From Trichobilharzia regenti (taxonomy: Eukaryota > Platyhelminthes > Trematoda > Strigeidida > Schistosomatidae), in the NCBI GenBank assembly GCA_944472135.2, contig CALYDD020000403.1, positions 62,001 to 126,000 on the forward strand: a stretch of DNA of 64,000 nucleotides, in the 5' to 3' direction. The translations under genes and the position numbers were made by a program. Numbering within the stretch: the stretch's first letter is position 1; each line of letters starts with the position of its first letter. The notes under the pieces are model-generated. The model worked only from the letters and a program-made list of their open reading frames with translations. It did not search any database and was not told the origin of the DNA. Positions 11,991 to 26,130 of the stretch are shown here, in pieces.

Positions 11991-13529
11991 AGAATTATCT
12001 TATGACAATAAGGTGTTATGTTAGCTAACTTGACAGGTGTTAATACACAAAAAAATGAACTTTTGTTATAAACTTAATTATAAATTCCCTTGATGTAGTT
12101 CCTTAAGAATAAAAAAGGACATGTTCCTGGTTATATAACAGTTGAAGCTTAGAGTATAAATCAATCAATCGTGACACATTGGAGATCACGGACCCAGCTG
12201 AATGGGACACCACCAAGTGATACAAAGTGCACACCTGTTGTTGAAGCCCTACAGCTCACTCGGGACACAGTGGAAATATAATCACGATGAGTAAATTTAT
12301 CCATCTAGAAACAGATAAGAATGTTTCATTTGTTTAACGAATTTCTAAAAAAATTCTGATAAATACCTGCACCTTCACATAAAATCACTGTTTGAAGTGA
12401 CTTATGTTATCATTATTGTTTTAACCGTTTTTCATAGTAGAATATAGGACTTAGTGGCACGTCTCAGTTCCACTTGATACCTTGCATGCATATTCAGGCA
12501 GTTCTACTACTACCCACGTGCCTATGTTCCTTCTTCCCATGACTGCTTCCACCTCACTCTCGGATCCTCAACTCATTTATTCTCATTCGTGTTCCTGTCG
12601 AGAAACACTTAAACTTATTAGTGTAGTAACAATAATAATATATTATATTATATTAATATTATTCATGCAATCTCCATGGTTTGTGAAGTGTGGCTTCTCC
12701 ACTAAGATTGAATAACTCACGAAGCTAAATTATTTTTGCAACACAACTATTTCCCAGAATATTTTCGCCCACATTCCGGACGTTGTATATTTTTCATCCA
12801 TCTCTGCGCATGATACTAAACTGATTATCGTAATTGAAGTAATTTATTACACGGATAGCTCATAGCTAATCAAAATAGCTAACACTACATAAATTAATCT
12901 CAGCTAATACCACAACCAGATACAAAATTAAAAACTCAGAGGTTGGTCGTGGCTCTTCCTTATCAAGTGTCAATGTATCAGGCCACTGATAATATCTGTG
13001 TGTTTTCTGGCCTCACACATTTAGAAAAAGATTTCAAAACCTTTCGTCTGACTAAATCAAAACTTCAAAATTATACCTTTGGCGCAATTTGTTCTCGTTT
13101 TTCTCATCACCAATATTTGAGACATGAACATTGACGTAAATTACTGTCTATCAATTTTTGCTAGTAGACAGCTCTCACCACAAATAGTTACTCATCAACT
13201 TATTCATCTCCTGTCCTAATTATGCAGCCCATTTTGCCATTAAATCCAGGCATTTATTCTCGTTTAAACTTGAACTTTCTTTGCAGTGGCTGTATGAGTA
13301 TAATTTTTGAGTACTTATTAAGTTTGGTGCATGCTGTCAATCTACATTATGCAAAATTTGTAGGTATTATCAAAATTCTTCTGCGCATCAAATAATCAAT
13401 TTCGGCACGCTGCTGATTTGCAGCTGACTAAATAAATGATGATACCATGTAATTCTACACAAATTGTTGTTCTCAATTTATTTGAATTCGAAAAGGAGAA
13501 TGAGCGGATGAGGTTTTATGCGCGCTGAT
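11991..13529. other. Non-coding AT-rich DNA with repeat relics
   Basis: 12405-12460 resembles a worn RTE 3' end and runs into the 8520-8710-like repeat (12410-12620). 13060-13190 resembles 5300-5470. The open frames here have no domain signature. Confidence 0.45.
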
Positions 13530-14110
13530 CTCTCCTCAGATAGTGCCTTAGTTATCCCATATAGTATCCTGAGGTCCACCAACCTGCAGCGTGTTCTGCT
13601 TCCACCGTCAAGCAGTCAGAGAATTTTGTTTCTGTAAAAGCACCCTTCCTGACTTTTTTACTCAGTACATTGAGCATTTAACTCAGCTTTTCCATTCTTT
13701 GTTTGTCTTTGCACTGTGTCGTCTTCTGCTGCATCATCATATTTAATACTATTAGCTTCCAAGTGTCTGGGAAGAATCATCTCCTCTTCAGTGCTATCTG
13801 TTCTTTATCTGAGAGGGCTATACAGATTTCACTCAACTTGACTTTTAGAGTGTTCCTGTGCACATCGACACAAGTTTCCTCAAAAATATTTCCTCAAAAA
13901 TGTTGCTTAATTTATTCAACCTTTCTTTAATACCTGCAGTGATTGTGATATTTGTAGATTTTCCTGAGTTTTTAACTTGTTTCCAGCTTCTTCGGAGGCT
14001 TCTAGCCTGATCGTGAAAGTTCCTTGCACTGGATTTTGATCTGAGACCACGTCTGTTCCTCCACACGGTTCTCTGTCTTGCAAACTTTATCTATGAATTC
14101 AGTTGACATT
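13530..14110 (-). mobile_element. RTE fragment, endonuclease-RT linker, degenerate
   Basis: The DNA aligns by eye with 3170-3720 of the near-full RTE copy, on the same strand. Shared words include ATATAGTATCCTGAGGTCC/ATATAGTGTCCTCAGGTCC and TTCCAAGTGTC. It covers the basic linker between endonuclease and reverse transcriptase and is heavily mutated, with no usable frame. Confidence 0.6.
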
Positions 14111-15359
14111 TGTATGACTTTTGTTGCATCAAGCCGTTGAAACTCATATCCTTTGTTGAGAGTTTCTCATAGAAAATATGCGTAGAAGAACTTGAAAAAT
14201 TAGGTATCTCACTTCTCAAAACATGGATTTAATAAGAGGTAATAAGAAATACAATACTAAGAGCCTCAACACACACCTACTTCTCCATAAAATTTTTCTG
14301 TAAATGTGGAACAACCTAACTGAAATAAAATATACAAAACAATAGGGTTAATAAACGTGATAAAAGCGCCTCGGATTAATGAAAAGCACCTAAACTATGG
14401 TGCAGTAAATAAAGTGGACATGCTCACAATGAGACAGAGGAGCAGGAAAGAAGAAGGAAGAAATAGTTTCTTCATAAAGTCGTAATGTATTTCTACGAAC
14501 GACAGTTTGTAATCACATATTCTGTTTTATGTTGACCAATTAGCTAGTCCTTCAGTGCCGGATAAAACAAGTAAGTCAGTAATAATGCATCACCCTTATT
14601 TCTATTGACGACAAATATTACTAAAGTCACATTAGGCATTCATGTCTTCAAATGACAACAACTCTCAATTAAGGAGTAAAATCTCAGCAAGCATAAAACA
14701 TATATATATATCTGAAAGATGTACACTTTTATAATATAAGGAAAAGCCATGTCACTAGCCAGTGAGTTGAATCGCTGAATGCTGACATTAATAATCAGCT
14801 GCACCACTATGTGAAGTAAGTTGGACAAATGAACTACAACAGATTCTTGGGTAAATCCACACCGTAACAAGTAGACTTAAATATATCACTCTTATTTTAG
14901 TGTCTGCTGTTAAATTATTTATTTACCTGCGCGACCTGTGATTTCGTGTAGTACAAAGCATATGAGTTCGCCTTTCAATCACTAAAAAGGACATCTACTA
15001 AAACTACTGGGTTGTTAAATTGAAGTATCGGCCATTGAATCTTTGTATTTGGCGTATATCTTTATAGAAAATCAGTGATATTATCACGTACACTGACTAA
15101 GATGTAGTCGACATTTTAGGGATAAATGTTGTTATATATAGTCGGGTTTGAGTTTTAAATTCAAATAAAAAATTTTTAACAGCATCTGTTCCGTTTCCAA
15201 AATTATCATCTATCTTTGACTTCTTTGATTGGTTTCTTTTTTATTTCCATTTATAATTAAACTCATTCTTATCCGATTCGAATCATTGAAATAACTAAGA
15301 AATAAGTGCAGTTAGGAATCGGTCATTCTCAATCCCCAGCAATACTGTTGTACCATCTT
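14111..15359. other. No recognisable feature
   Basis: AT-rich sequence. The 76-residue minus frame at 14640-14870 is hydrophobic but has no codon or domain evidence. I see nothing else to call. Confidence 0.4.
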
Positions 15360-16830
15360 GAATTAATAGCAGCTGCTAAATTACACGCTGTAAAGCCTAT
15401 TGATAAATCTTTAGGAATATAATAGAGCATACGACCAGTCGGAATTTATCTTATGAATAAATCAGTCAGAATGATGGATTCAGATGATAAGGGGAATAAA
15501 TGCAGACATCATAACTTTCATTCATGTGGTACAAGTTAAATGCATTTGAAAGTAAAAAATGCAATTCCCCGCCATATTTGCGTTCCATGAGTGAAAGTCA
15601 AACATAGAATTTTGTTTAAAAATTAAGGTCCACAAAAAAGGACTGCTGAAATAAGCAAGTTATTTTCTATATATATCATACTGCTTGTTTAAAGCGACAA
15701 AATTACTAAAATGACCTAGAGACAACATCTACATTGGTTGTATCCATAATTTATTGTTTCGTTATGAGGTTTTCACTGTATAACCTTCATGACATCGAAA
15801 ATACCAAAGTTGACATTATTTAAAGCAACGTAGAAAAACACTCTGAATATCAGATCTGAGATGATTAATCTGAATAATTTGGTAATCGAAACTAACATAC
15901 ATCGTCAGAATAGGCATTTCATGTCGAAACTGTTCAACGTCGTCAATTAATAACTCATTATTCTGACAGAGTAATAATCTTGAATGTTTTATCTGAGAAA
16001 CACCAAAAGAGGAAGATTGAAGAAGAAGAAATGGCTTATGAAAACATAAACGTGTAGTCGACACGAGGATAAGCGTTTAACAATAATTTTTTCAGTAGCC
16101 TTGAATCTAAAACGATTGCGAACTTCAAGAAATCTGGACAGTGTTATCTAATGACGGCCTCCTCATCTGAAGAATGAAAAACTGCCCAATCCATTACAGT
16201 ACATCCGACCACACATCTGCTAATAAATTCAAGCTATACAAAAATAGAAAAAGCAAACAGCTCAATGAAGTAAATCGAATAATAAGGTACCACGAGTGAC
16301 GAGGATACTGACTGACACAAATCCAATTAATATACTTGAGAAATGATTACCAAAGTGTGATTGGTGTGATTGTTCACAGACGATGAGGCTTAATTTTATG
16401 TATAGCCATAGGCATATTCTAGTATGTCAAATAATTTGGGACAGGAAATGGTTAAAGTATATTGTTTTCTGTACAAATCATTCGGCATGCATGTGATTTA
16501 TTCAAATTGCTCCCCCTATGTGTATTAATCCTACGTTTTGTGTATCTTATTTCATCTGTCATTGTTTTCCATATTCCTATAAGTTGAATTAAGAAGTACA
16601 TTCTTCATGAGACACTTCAAAGTGTGTTGTGCAAACATATTTTACTCATCAAATCCATCTTTTAAAAACTGAGATCATTAAGTGAATTAAAGTTATTCCA
16701 AAGAAGTTTCTTCTCTCTGAATGATTCGAGATTTCTTTCAAAATATAGGCACCATTATACTTCCCGATGGGAAAGGTAAGCTTCATCTCAAAATATTTTT
16801 TCTTTTCTTTTATTCAATGAAAATAACTGA
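15360..16830. repeat. Long diverged direct repeat, copy 2
   Basis: Same-orientation partner of about 8900-10290, roughly 6.5 kb downstream, with scattered substitutions and small gaps. The minus frame at 15816-16064 (82 residues) has no recognisable domain and its counterpart in copy 1 is not open, so it is not treated as a gene. Confidence 0.6.
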
Positions 16831-19429
16831 CACAACTCGTTAGACAATGTGGACACCAGAAGAAGGGGATTTGACACTTATCATAGTTACTGGTATGTAA
16901 GCGAAATCTTGACAGAGTGGTATCATGTAATTCAGAGTTAAAAGTATGAAATCACAATGTCTGGGCTTGAAGAACATGGTAGGCAGACACATTGAGTGGG
17001 CAGGCAATGATAAATTCATAGTACACATAATTTATGATGATTAAAAGAAGTGAAGAATATGACACCAAGTCAGTAAAGCCAATAAATCCACATTTACAAG
17101 TACATACACAGAAGTTAGCGAACCTAGATAAACTTTCATGAATAAAAGGCCATGAGTGAGGATTCTACATCTTACCTACTATCATAAACATGTGAATTTT
17201 AGTAACGCTGTACTGATTAACTGAATTTAAACAAACCAAGAGAAAAATATTTTTGCAGAACAGAGTCATTTTTTTATTTCACGGGTTTTCTTCAACCGCT
17301 AACAACCTAAATAGGACATAAGTTATACTAAATGGAAACAGATAGCGTAATTCAAAAATTATTTCAACTCAAGAGACATAACAGCAGAATCAGAGACATG
17401 AGTACAAAATAGTTAACAACCAGAGTTTACTTATGCACAATGTAATGAGAAGGTCGAGAGGAGCGAGTAACAGTGAGAGGATACGACAATTTAAAATAAA
17501 ATTATTACGTAAGAAACAATTAAGTAGATTAGAAGATTAGTAATGAGTTCAGCTCAGACTTCAATGAAAGTCAAGGAACAATTGTGCCAAACCACGAAAC
17601 TGGGAAATAACAAGAGTTATTTAGTTACCAGAGTAGTTGGAGATCAATAACGCTACTTTTCTGAATACAATGATTACACTAAAATGGTCTATTAGTATTG
17701 ACTTTTGCAAAGTGAAGTTACCAGATTGTCATACCTTGAAAATAATCCATATACTATGAAAACCTGGTTAATTCACTTTCCATAAACCACTGCTATCAAA
17801 TAAATTAAAATGCTTACCCCAAACTCTTTCCCTGAAGTGAAACTATATGTATTTATACATATATACATATGCACACAAAATGACTGAGAATCATCGTGGT
17901 ATACCACTATAGTATCATACTGTTATGAGAAAGTAACAAGTGGAAAAACAAGAGTTTATGTGAGTAAATTATTGTTAGTTTTTAATGAGTGCCTGGGACT
18001 TCTTCACTGAATATTGTTGTGTCTGTTCGACAGTGGTGAAATTTACTTTTATAGAATTGAACTCTAAAAGGTTATCGCTCCTTCGCTTCCAGAAATAACT
18101 TGCCGCGAGAATTAAAGAATCTAATGTGGTAGGTTGATTATAAATTTAATAAATTTAGCTTCACAATTCACAGACAAGGTTTTTAATGTATAATATTATA
18201 ATTAGATGTCATGCAGTTATCACTGCTCAACTCCTGACCAGGAATAAATGATAATACAAGACATGTATCAGATTGACTTGTAGATTATTTACTCCTTCCA
18301 TCCGAAAGGTGATGTTAGATGAACTTGAAATTCAACAAAATATAATCGATTTGAAATTAACAGAATAAAAATAGAATCAAAGGGGATTTTGTCCTGAATT
18401 TCGCTTTCAGTAATAGTTTCCATTCAGATGAAATACAAGAATGTATTTTGTATTGATACAATCAGTGATTCTCTTCTTCATCTTTGAGAGTATTTCCGAG
18501 TCCTGAGATTTATCGCAGTGTCAAATATACTAAATTAAATATCTAATATGAACATGCAACATGATAATTATGAATTAACAGAGGATACAAGGGTTGATTA
18601 AAACTCTTCTGTATGCATATTCATGAAATCAAGTGAATTGATTCATTTTCTGTAGTGCTGCATGCATACACTCAAAATGAATGAATCACGCGATAAAAAG
18701 TCATTTATTCCAGCTAACTATGTAAGAATTAGATAAGATAATGGGTAAGTTATAATAATTAAGGAGTGATTGACCGAAAAAATAGGGAGAGTAGCACTTC
18801 ATTGAAGAATCACTCCAGCTGTCGTACTGTGTTGCTAACAGCCGAACAATAAAACTGAAAGTTAGTTTCTCCAGCATGCGAAATCACGATATTCATTTGT
18901 TTATTTCTGTCATACCAACACGCTGCACTAAATCCTTCACTGTAGCTTTCGAAACGTTCTGCTGTGTTTTTTAGATTGCCGAAGAGGAATCCTCTGAAAC
19001 TACAACGAAAATTCTTTCAAAATTCTTTTGCCAAGTGAACTGATAATTAATCGAGACTAACATATTTTGCCTTATTTTAGACATTAAATTCGTACTTTCT
19101 TCCTAAGTTGTTAATCCTACTTCTTGCTAAGCCATAACTTTCCATTTTGAACACGGTTTTATTTTTCATTGTCATTGCATGTTCAAATTATTCAGTGAAT
19201 AATTAAGAATTTCATGGAGTTTACTGTCATATGATCCTGTTTAACATAATATAATTCCAACTTTTATTTTAGTTGTCTTAATGCTTTTTGTTAATCTCGG
19301 CTAGTTTACTAGCTTGCTAGTTTTCTAGCCTGTCTCAAGCCCGAGTAAATATGGAGAGTTGTGCATGGTGCTAGGAAACCTACATCGCTAAACTTATCAA
19401 ACTGCTAGAGAAACGTTAACGCACAGAAA
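16831..19429. other. No recognisable feature
   Basis: About 2.6 kb of AT-rich sequence. I found no domain, tail, tRNA box or duplicated block. The 62-residue minus frame at 16840-17028 is unsupported. There is a short palindrome of ATATATAC-type words near 17850. Confidence 0.4.
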
Positions 19430-20715
19430 ATATATTAGAAATACATAAAATCCAAAGAACGACCTTATTCTTTGCTGGAATTGGAGAGGCGAAGTGCCAC
19501 AGAATACTGGTGAAAGCCTTCAGGAAGCCAGTCAGCCAGCCGATGTGTCTTCTCTCTCTCAGTGGAAGCAAGAATAAGAATGGGAACCTGGAATGTCCGT
19601 ACAGTGCGCGAAGTCGGGTGAAAAGGCTGCCCATGTAGCCAACGAAATACGAAGATATGGCTTAGAAGTGATGGGAATCTTTGAGAGTAGATCGAATGGA
19701 TGTGGATTGTCAGAATTGTCAACTGCAGAGTCAGTAATCCACTCCGGTCTGGTCAACCAGACGACAACCATGAACACAGTGGGTGGCTATTATGATGTCA
19801 CCAGTGGCAGCTAAATCCTTAATGCGGTGGAAATCAATTTCCTCATGCAGGATCATAACATCAAGATTCAAATCAGAGAGCGGGAAAGAAGGTCACAATT
19901 ATCCAAAGCTACGCACACTGCTACAAACAACGCGGAACAAGAGAAGAAGCAAAATTCAAACAGACAGTTACACACAGTAATGGTGACATCAAAATCCTCA
20001 TGAGCGATATGAATTCCAACAGAACTGGGAGCAGATAACACAGGAAGAGAACTCATCATGAATCGAGAGACTCTGGCTCGGAGAAATGAATCAGAACGGA
20101 GAACTCTTCGCGGACCTCTGAGCATTCAGTGATTTCTTGATTGGAGGCAGTGAGTAGAGATACAAAGATATACACAAAGCAAAATGGATTTCACCTGACG
20201 AATACACAACAGACCAGATAGATTTCATTTCAATGCTGCTCAATGAGGTGGAGACGCAGCCTGTTGGATACAAAGTCGAGAAGGGGACCAGATGTGGGCT
20301 CAGACCATCATCTACGTCAGGGAACCTTCATGTCGAAGCTGAAATCCCTGAAGGCAACCGGAGACAGGACACTGTAATTCAGGTTCAGCATTGAGAACCT
20401 GAAGGAAAAAACTACAAGAGATGCCTTCACTACAGAAATCAGAGCAAAGACAGACACACTTCGTGGGATCACTGGGGAAACCCGCGTGGAAGAACACTAG
20501 AACTAATTCTCTGAAGTTGATGTTCAAGGAAACGTGTACAAATGCTCTAGGGAGAAAGAAGAGACAAGACAATGAATGACTCTCAACGTATGCTTCGAAG
20601 CTAATCGAGAAGGGGAGGATGGTGGAAAAGAAGATGACTCAATGCGAAGATAGACAACAGAAGGAGAAGCTAAGTTCAATGCATACTGCTCAGAACAGAA
20701 GGGTACTAATGAAAT
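19430..20715 (+). mobile_element. RTE fragment, 5' leader and endonuclease, degenerate
   Basis: In the plus direction this begins with the same leader as the 4.53 kb copy (AAGCCTTCAGGAAGCCAGTC region). It continues with GTWNVRT near 19580, KVTIIQ near 19885, SNGDIKILMSDMN near 19980 and VGSDHH near 20300. Many stops and frameshifts occur; the GDMNA motif reads SDMNS, so the catalytic site is damaged. It ends in the linker near 20715 without a reverse transcriptase, so the 3' part was lost secondarily. Confidence 0.75.
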
Positions 20716-22319
20716 AAATAAACAGTATATAACAGCATAACAGCATTTCCTTTCGTCCTAATTTTTAAGTTATTGTCTTTTTCATTGAAACAATCTTTGT
20801 TAATAGAGTTGGGCTTCAAAGTAGGCAAAATAATTATATGCATACATGTTTGAAGATGTAATAAAGACGGCACATTTCTAAAGCTGACTAACTGTGATAT
20901 GATGTTTAATGAACCCTAACGGAACATAACAGCTATGAAGCCTTACAAGTTTCATGATGTGTTATGATGAAATTAACTTTACTAACACATGATGTTAGGC
21001 GTTAACTGTGTCATTATGGCATATATACCTTAGTTATAGTGAAAACGGTCTCATTGCTATCACATTTACAATTTTGCTGTTCTAATAAGTGTCAACCATT
21101 GTTTGCTTCGCCCTCTATTCTCTATTACGTTTAATGGCATAACCACAAACTGTTTGCAATGAAATGTTAGGCATCCTCATACAGAAAATGTATTTCGCAG
21201 AACATGTATGAACATGAATGCAAATTTATACCTAATCAGTGTGTTTATATGTCAGGTAGTTATTACACAAGGAGAGTATTCCATTAAATGCTATTCCTTT
21301 GTGTAGTTCACAAAAACACTGAAATTCTGAAATAACCACGAACGTCAAAGCCAGACAGAAGTGGATTGAACAATGTAATCTATTTAAGGAAGAAATCACA
21401 AGAAAAAATCTACTTGATTAATGGCTCTAAACTCGCGTTGAGCACTATAATTACTACACTATTCATCTGTTTACTAATAACATCATACATGAATGAAGTG
21501 ACTGTAATACTGGTAATTCAATAACTACAAGTGCTACTATCTCTACACCAGAATGCTTCATGCATATGAATAATCCACCGACATAAAAACCTCCTGGATA
21601 CTGTAATGCGGATCGAACTGCGGTGAATCCTAGTAATTAAAGATGAACAGAGGACTAGCACACATCAGTGTGATTAAACATTATGGAGTGATTTCATAAT
21701 ATAGACAAAAAAACTAGACAATAGGGATTCAACCGTTGCTACATATGTCCTATGTAACATCTCAAATCGATATAAAATATATTCATACACCTTTACGCTT
21801 AACATCACACGATCAAATCACTAGACTTGTTTAGCTTTACAGTTATTATATTCTACCAGGTATAGTGACCTGGCATAAGATATGTGTCTTGTCCATTCTA
21901 TCGACCAAAACATCTGTACATCATTATTCGGTCATCTCTGTGTTGAGGTATAAGCGCCATTGCCTTAGACTATTTCGATAACAATGACGTAGAACTCAGG
22001 ATAAAGTATTGAACTGTCATGCTTTATCTCGAGATCTGTCTTCCTCTATATAATTAGCAACCACCTAACCAGTTTCAGAGTTTTTTCATTAGTATGTTTC
22101 TGTTCCGAGTTGATAATTGGGAGAAAACGGTTTGTATTCATTTAACGTGGAGTTTTCAACGAATATTTGCCATTCACAGCTCAAAGAACTCGTAAAAGAT
22201 TCCTTGATTATCATTCAGTTCATCCACTTACGGTAAAACGAAGGCTAATACAAGGTCTTTCAGACAGAATACGTAGACTTACAACAACAACAAATGACTA
22301 GCGAAAAGAAATAAACGTC
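20716..22319. other. No recognisable feature
   Basis: AT-rich DNA without long frames, recognisable repeats or RNA-gene boxes that I could support. Confidence 0.4.
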
Positions 22320-23014
22320 CTTTTCAAAATGTCACTCTATGACAACTACACAAAAGAATTTATCAGAGATACTATAAAAAAGAGAAAATAGACGATAAAA
22401 CCAGAGGATGAAACGAAGGAGGAAGGCAAAAAACAATCACAATACCATAAAAAATTATACACCAGAGTCGATTCGAAGAAATCTCAAGATATTAGGGTTC
22501 GCACCATGTTTAAACGAACGAATCTAACTAAAAATAGAATAAATCAAATAAAATATTCAATAAAAATAATGTATAAAAATAATGTAATTTACAAACCTTA
22601 TTCATGAACTTGGAATTCAAAGGTGATCAAGCTTCAGATATGCTCGAAATCCGACTCTCTGAAGCAATCAGTAAGAGTTTCTTTGCAGCAAAATTACAAA
22701 TGACGTTCAGCCGCATCAACTTGATCTCCATCTCTGTAAAAGATAAGCTCACCCATCTGGACGCCCCCATGTGCATCTATCAGTTCACCTGCTCTTGTGG
22801 AGCAAGATACATTAGCCGCAGCCAGAGGATGCTTTCCATACGGATACGAGGAAATATTCTAGCATGGTTTTACAATGGTGAAAGGAAGTGTGTGTGGAGC
22901 TCTATTCCAGAACACCTGATTTACTCTTATCACGCTGCCAACCCTGATCATGCATTAAGATCATCTACCGAATCCATGCTAACTTGCCGCGTTTTCTTCG
23001 TTACAGACTTCTAG
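22320..23014 (+). pseudogene. PLE relic: connector and GIY-YIG domain
   Basis: The first part, in a broken frame, resembles the PLE connector after the reverse transcriptase (YTKEFIRDTIKKRK). The 136-residue frame from 22604 has NLEFKGDQASDMLEIRLSEA, the counterpart of NLPFKGDQIMQ in the young PLE. It then reads CIYQFTCSCGARYISRSQR, the GIY-YIG core. The second core triplet is YIS instead of YIG, and sequence after it degrades. PLE GIY-YIG domains act as the endonuclease for insertion; this copy is presumably dead. Confidence 0.8.
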
Positions 23015-24457
23015 AGACAGCGGTGGACCCTACACCAAAATTTTCACTAACGCAGGATGTATATACAAGGAATGATAGTGGAATGGTGACAGTAAGCATG
23101 CTTTACATGGGTGAAAGCAATTTACATGACATAGTTCTAGACACCATTATTGTTTGAATTTGTCGAAAATGAGCATAACAACTGAAGGCTGCGTTACATG
23201 TGGTCGATATGGTGCGCTATTTGCAGAAGTATAAAAATGGCTTGTAAAACGTTGGTTAGCTTACCGACAACAATGTTTTCATTGATACAATAATCTGCAA
23301 GAGGCTCACCACAGCAGTTAGCATCCAGTTAAACATGCACAGAAGTGTTAGTGAATCAGCATAATCAACACACAGTGAAATTTTTGATTGATTTCGGTCA
23401 GGAACCAGAACGACTGCGAATCAATCCACACAAAATGTCGAACGGAAAATGCGGTGTCAGAATATTACCATAGAATGAGTCAGTGGGATTTTAGAGGCAG
23501 CTGTCGGAACGTTTTCATTACTTATTAGAAATCATGATTTATTGGTGGTGCATAGTTATTGATTTGGATTTATCAGCATAATGAACATATGAATTAATAT
23601 CCAGATGTGTACTACAACTTGTTTGCCATGCGGATTCAGTTGATTCCATTTCGTATGGATTTTGATTATTCTACCATTTTGACATATTCCGCAAAGTACC
23701 GCCTGAGAGAGTTTACGTATGCTTTAAATGCATCATTTCGTTTACTCCTACCCCACTGATTATATACAACGGGAACTGTGGATTTATATAATTCCTCACC
23801 ACTGTGGATAGAGTATCACCATAACATTCATTTCAGAAAGAGGCATCTTTCCATGTGAAACGGTGGTAAGTTTCAACCTTATTTCCTTATACTTCATTTG
23901 TGTGTCTGTTTTGTTTCACTGCTTTTATCATGCAGACACTATACTGACGACTCTTGTTTGTTTGGGGCTTTTGTCACGATCGCTGCGTTTATCTGAAATT
24001 ATAAATAGAGGCAAAACAAAATCAGGTGTAGTCTCTAAGTTCATACTTTGAATGGGCCTATGACTTCTTAAGCTCCTACATGGGAATTGCCACTGGTATC
24101 GCTTGCAAACTCACTTAGTGTGTCATCAAGTACGTTTCAAAGGAGGCCAATGTGCTCACTAGTTGCATTTCCATAGGTGGTTTGTTTCATATTTATGCAT
24201 ATCTAATCAAGAAAAACTTTTGCCTAGTGGCTGTTTTACATTGTTCTACAGCCACTGTACCTTTAGTGTGTCTAAGGTTATATCCAATGTCCTGAAAAAA
24301 CCGAGGACGATTAGTACAGGTATACACTATGTTAATAGAAGAGTAACATATTTAGCAACATTCTTCTTAACCATAGTGTTTCAAGTCCTAGGATTTCACA
24401 TGTGGTGGAGTAGTTTGTGCCGTTTTCGGTTTCGAGTACTTTTAGTGTGAAGTAACT
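23015..24457. other. No recognisable feature
   Basis: AT-rich DNA. Frames at 23863-24051 and 24163-24450 lack domain signatures. Confidence 0.4.
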
Positions 24458-26130
24458 CTGTAAATAGATAATTTATTACTCGTTATCACCTGTCAGCTGG
24501 CGACAGACGTCGTCACCGACTTTAGTAATCATCCTACTTCCGTCCAAGTTAGAATTGTAGATAAAAATTGAAGAGATTTTCGTCCTGATAGTGTTTATTG
24601 ATAATTGTTTGTAGCGTTCAAAATTGCTTTCCTGTGAAATACAACCTGTATTACCCCATGCACGTGCTACACTATTTCATGCCTTATTTATGTTGAAGCG
24701 ATTATTAATGATGAAACATTTGACTTCTGCAAGGAATGAATATATGATTCAATTTCAAAAACAATCAAACCACTATTTGTAGAATATAATGAGAAGGCGA
24801 GATTTGTAGGATTCATCTGGTCCGACAGTTACCAATCAAGGAAAAAGTGTCATCTGTCTTCCCTTGCTAAAGTGTAAATTTCATAAATGCAGCAGGTCCA
24901 GATTACGAGACAATTCTCGTGCAGATGTTGTCTAACTAATCCTGAGCGATAATACCAATCGATTAATTGAACCACAAGTTGATTTACGCGTAAAATCCAA
25001 AACACACAGGATTTGTCTGGAAATAAGTACCATGCTACGCATAGATTAATGGAATATTGTATAGAAACCTCAAATAATGAGATGTCTGTGCCTGAGTGTT
25101 TGTAGAATACATAGGCAGAAAATAGAAAACACAGAAAAACTTCGTCAAAGATGATCCAGGTTAAGAATTAACAGTGTGTGACTGCCAGACAAAAATAAAG
25201 CCCGTACAGCAGATACTGTTTAACTATAAGAAGTTATTCACCATATATTATATAGAGTTTAACTTCAAGAGAAAATAATACAATACATTAGCAGACTACT
25301 TACTAGAGACAAGTAGCATAAATTGGACCTAAGGAAAAAATAAATGGCATCATAGGAATTAACCTATGTAAAGCTTCAGAATAATCATTCACTGGTGTAA
25401 ATTTTTGACAGACTACTGTAAAGCAACGGCGTGACAAGGTGAACACTGAAGTTTTGTTCTGTTTGTGAATAAAGGAAACATGATATTCATGTATCATTTT
25501 TTGCATGAAGATTTGTTTGACAGTTTACAACTGTATACAAGGCAAGGAGACTACATTTTCAGCATTCGCAACAACAGCTATGACTTTAATCAATGCAACA
25601 AATGTGCAATACTTGCCTTCCGGTAATAAAATCCACTCTGGAAATGGAAAACGAACCTGATTTTCTCTTTCTTCATGTGCAAGTAGCAAGAAAATCTGAG
25701 GGAACCATAATAAGGTCAGCCTACTAGAAACCCACTTGGAACGGACAACTATGGAGTGTATACACTTGGTGAACTGTTGTACAAAAACGAAATTCAATTG
25801 AACTCCTTGCCACTAGAGTCTAATGCATTTGTAACCCTAACGCCATAGGAAAAGAACTAGATCTTTTGAATGAAACTTTCATCCAAAATGGATACCTGTC
25901 AAGATTCACTGGAAAGAATATCAAAACACAGAAGGACGAAACATTACTTCTCCCAAAAAGAAATTTCTATGAACCTTCATTTTGAAGGAAAGTTAACCAG
26001 CAGTATCCTTGAGAGAAGAATTTCATCATCTTCGAGAAGAATATTCCTCACAGAAACGCTAAGGTTAGTGTTCTTCAGTCATCCTTTGGACTGCAGAAGC
26101 GATATCTGGCACTGATCAAAAGTATTTTGT
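24458..26130 (+). repeat. Composite repeat, partial copy (matches 57.88-59.65 kb inverted)
   Basis: The whole stretch is an inverted match of about 57880-59650. Its first ~170 bp also match 44090-44258 in the same orientation. Shared words are CACCTGTCAGCTGGCGACAG and TTCAAAATTGCTTTCCTGTG. It contains the PLE relic at 25630-26100. In the minus-strand copy the unit runs on for another 3.2 kb, so this copy lacks that half. Confidence 0.75.
25630..26100 (+). pseudogene. PLE relic: end of reverse transcriptase and connector
   Basis: Read across frames, the plus strand gives FLFLHVQVARKSEGTIIRSA, then KPTWNGQLW. These correspond to GFLDITMIRRNDGTIQRS and KQTWTGQYL in the young PLE. Next come ELDLLNETFIQNGY (near 25855) and NLHFEGKLTSSILERRI (from about 25970), the counterpart of NLPFKGDQIMQLTTQRL. 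Several frameshifts are present and the YVDD and GIY-YIG parts are missing. Confidence 0.7.
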
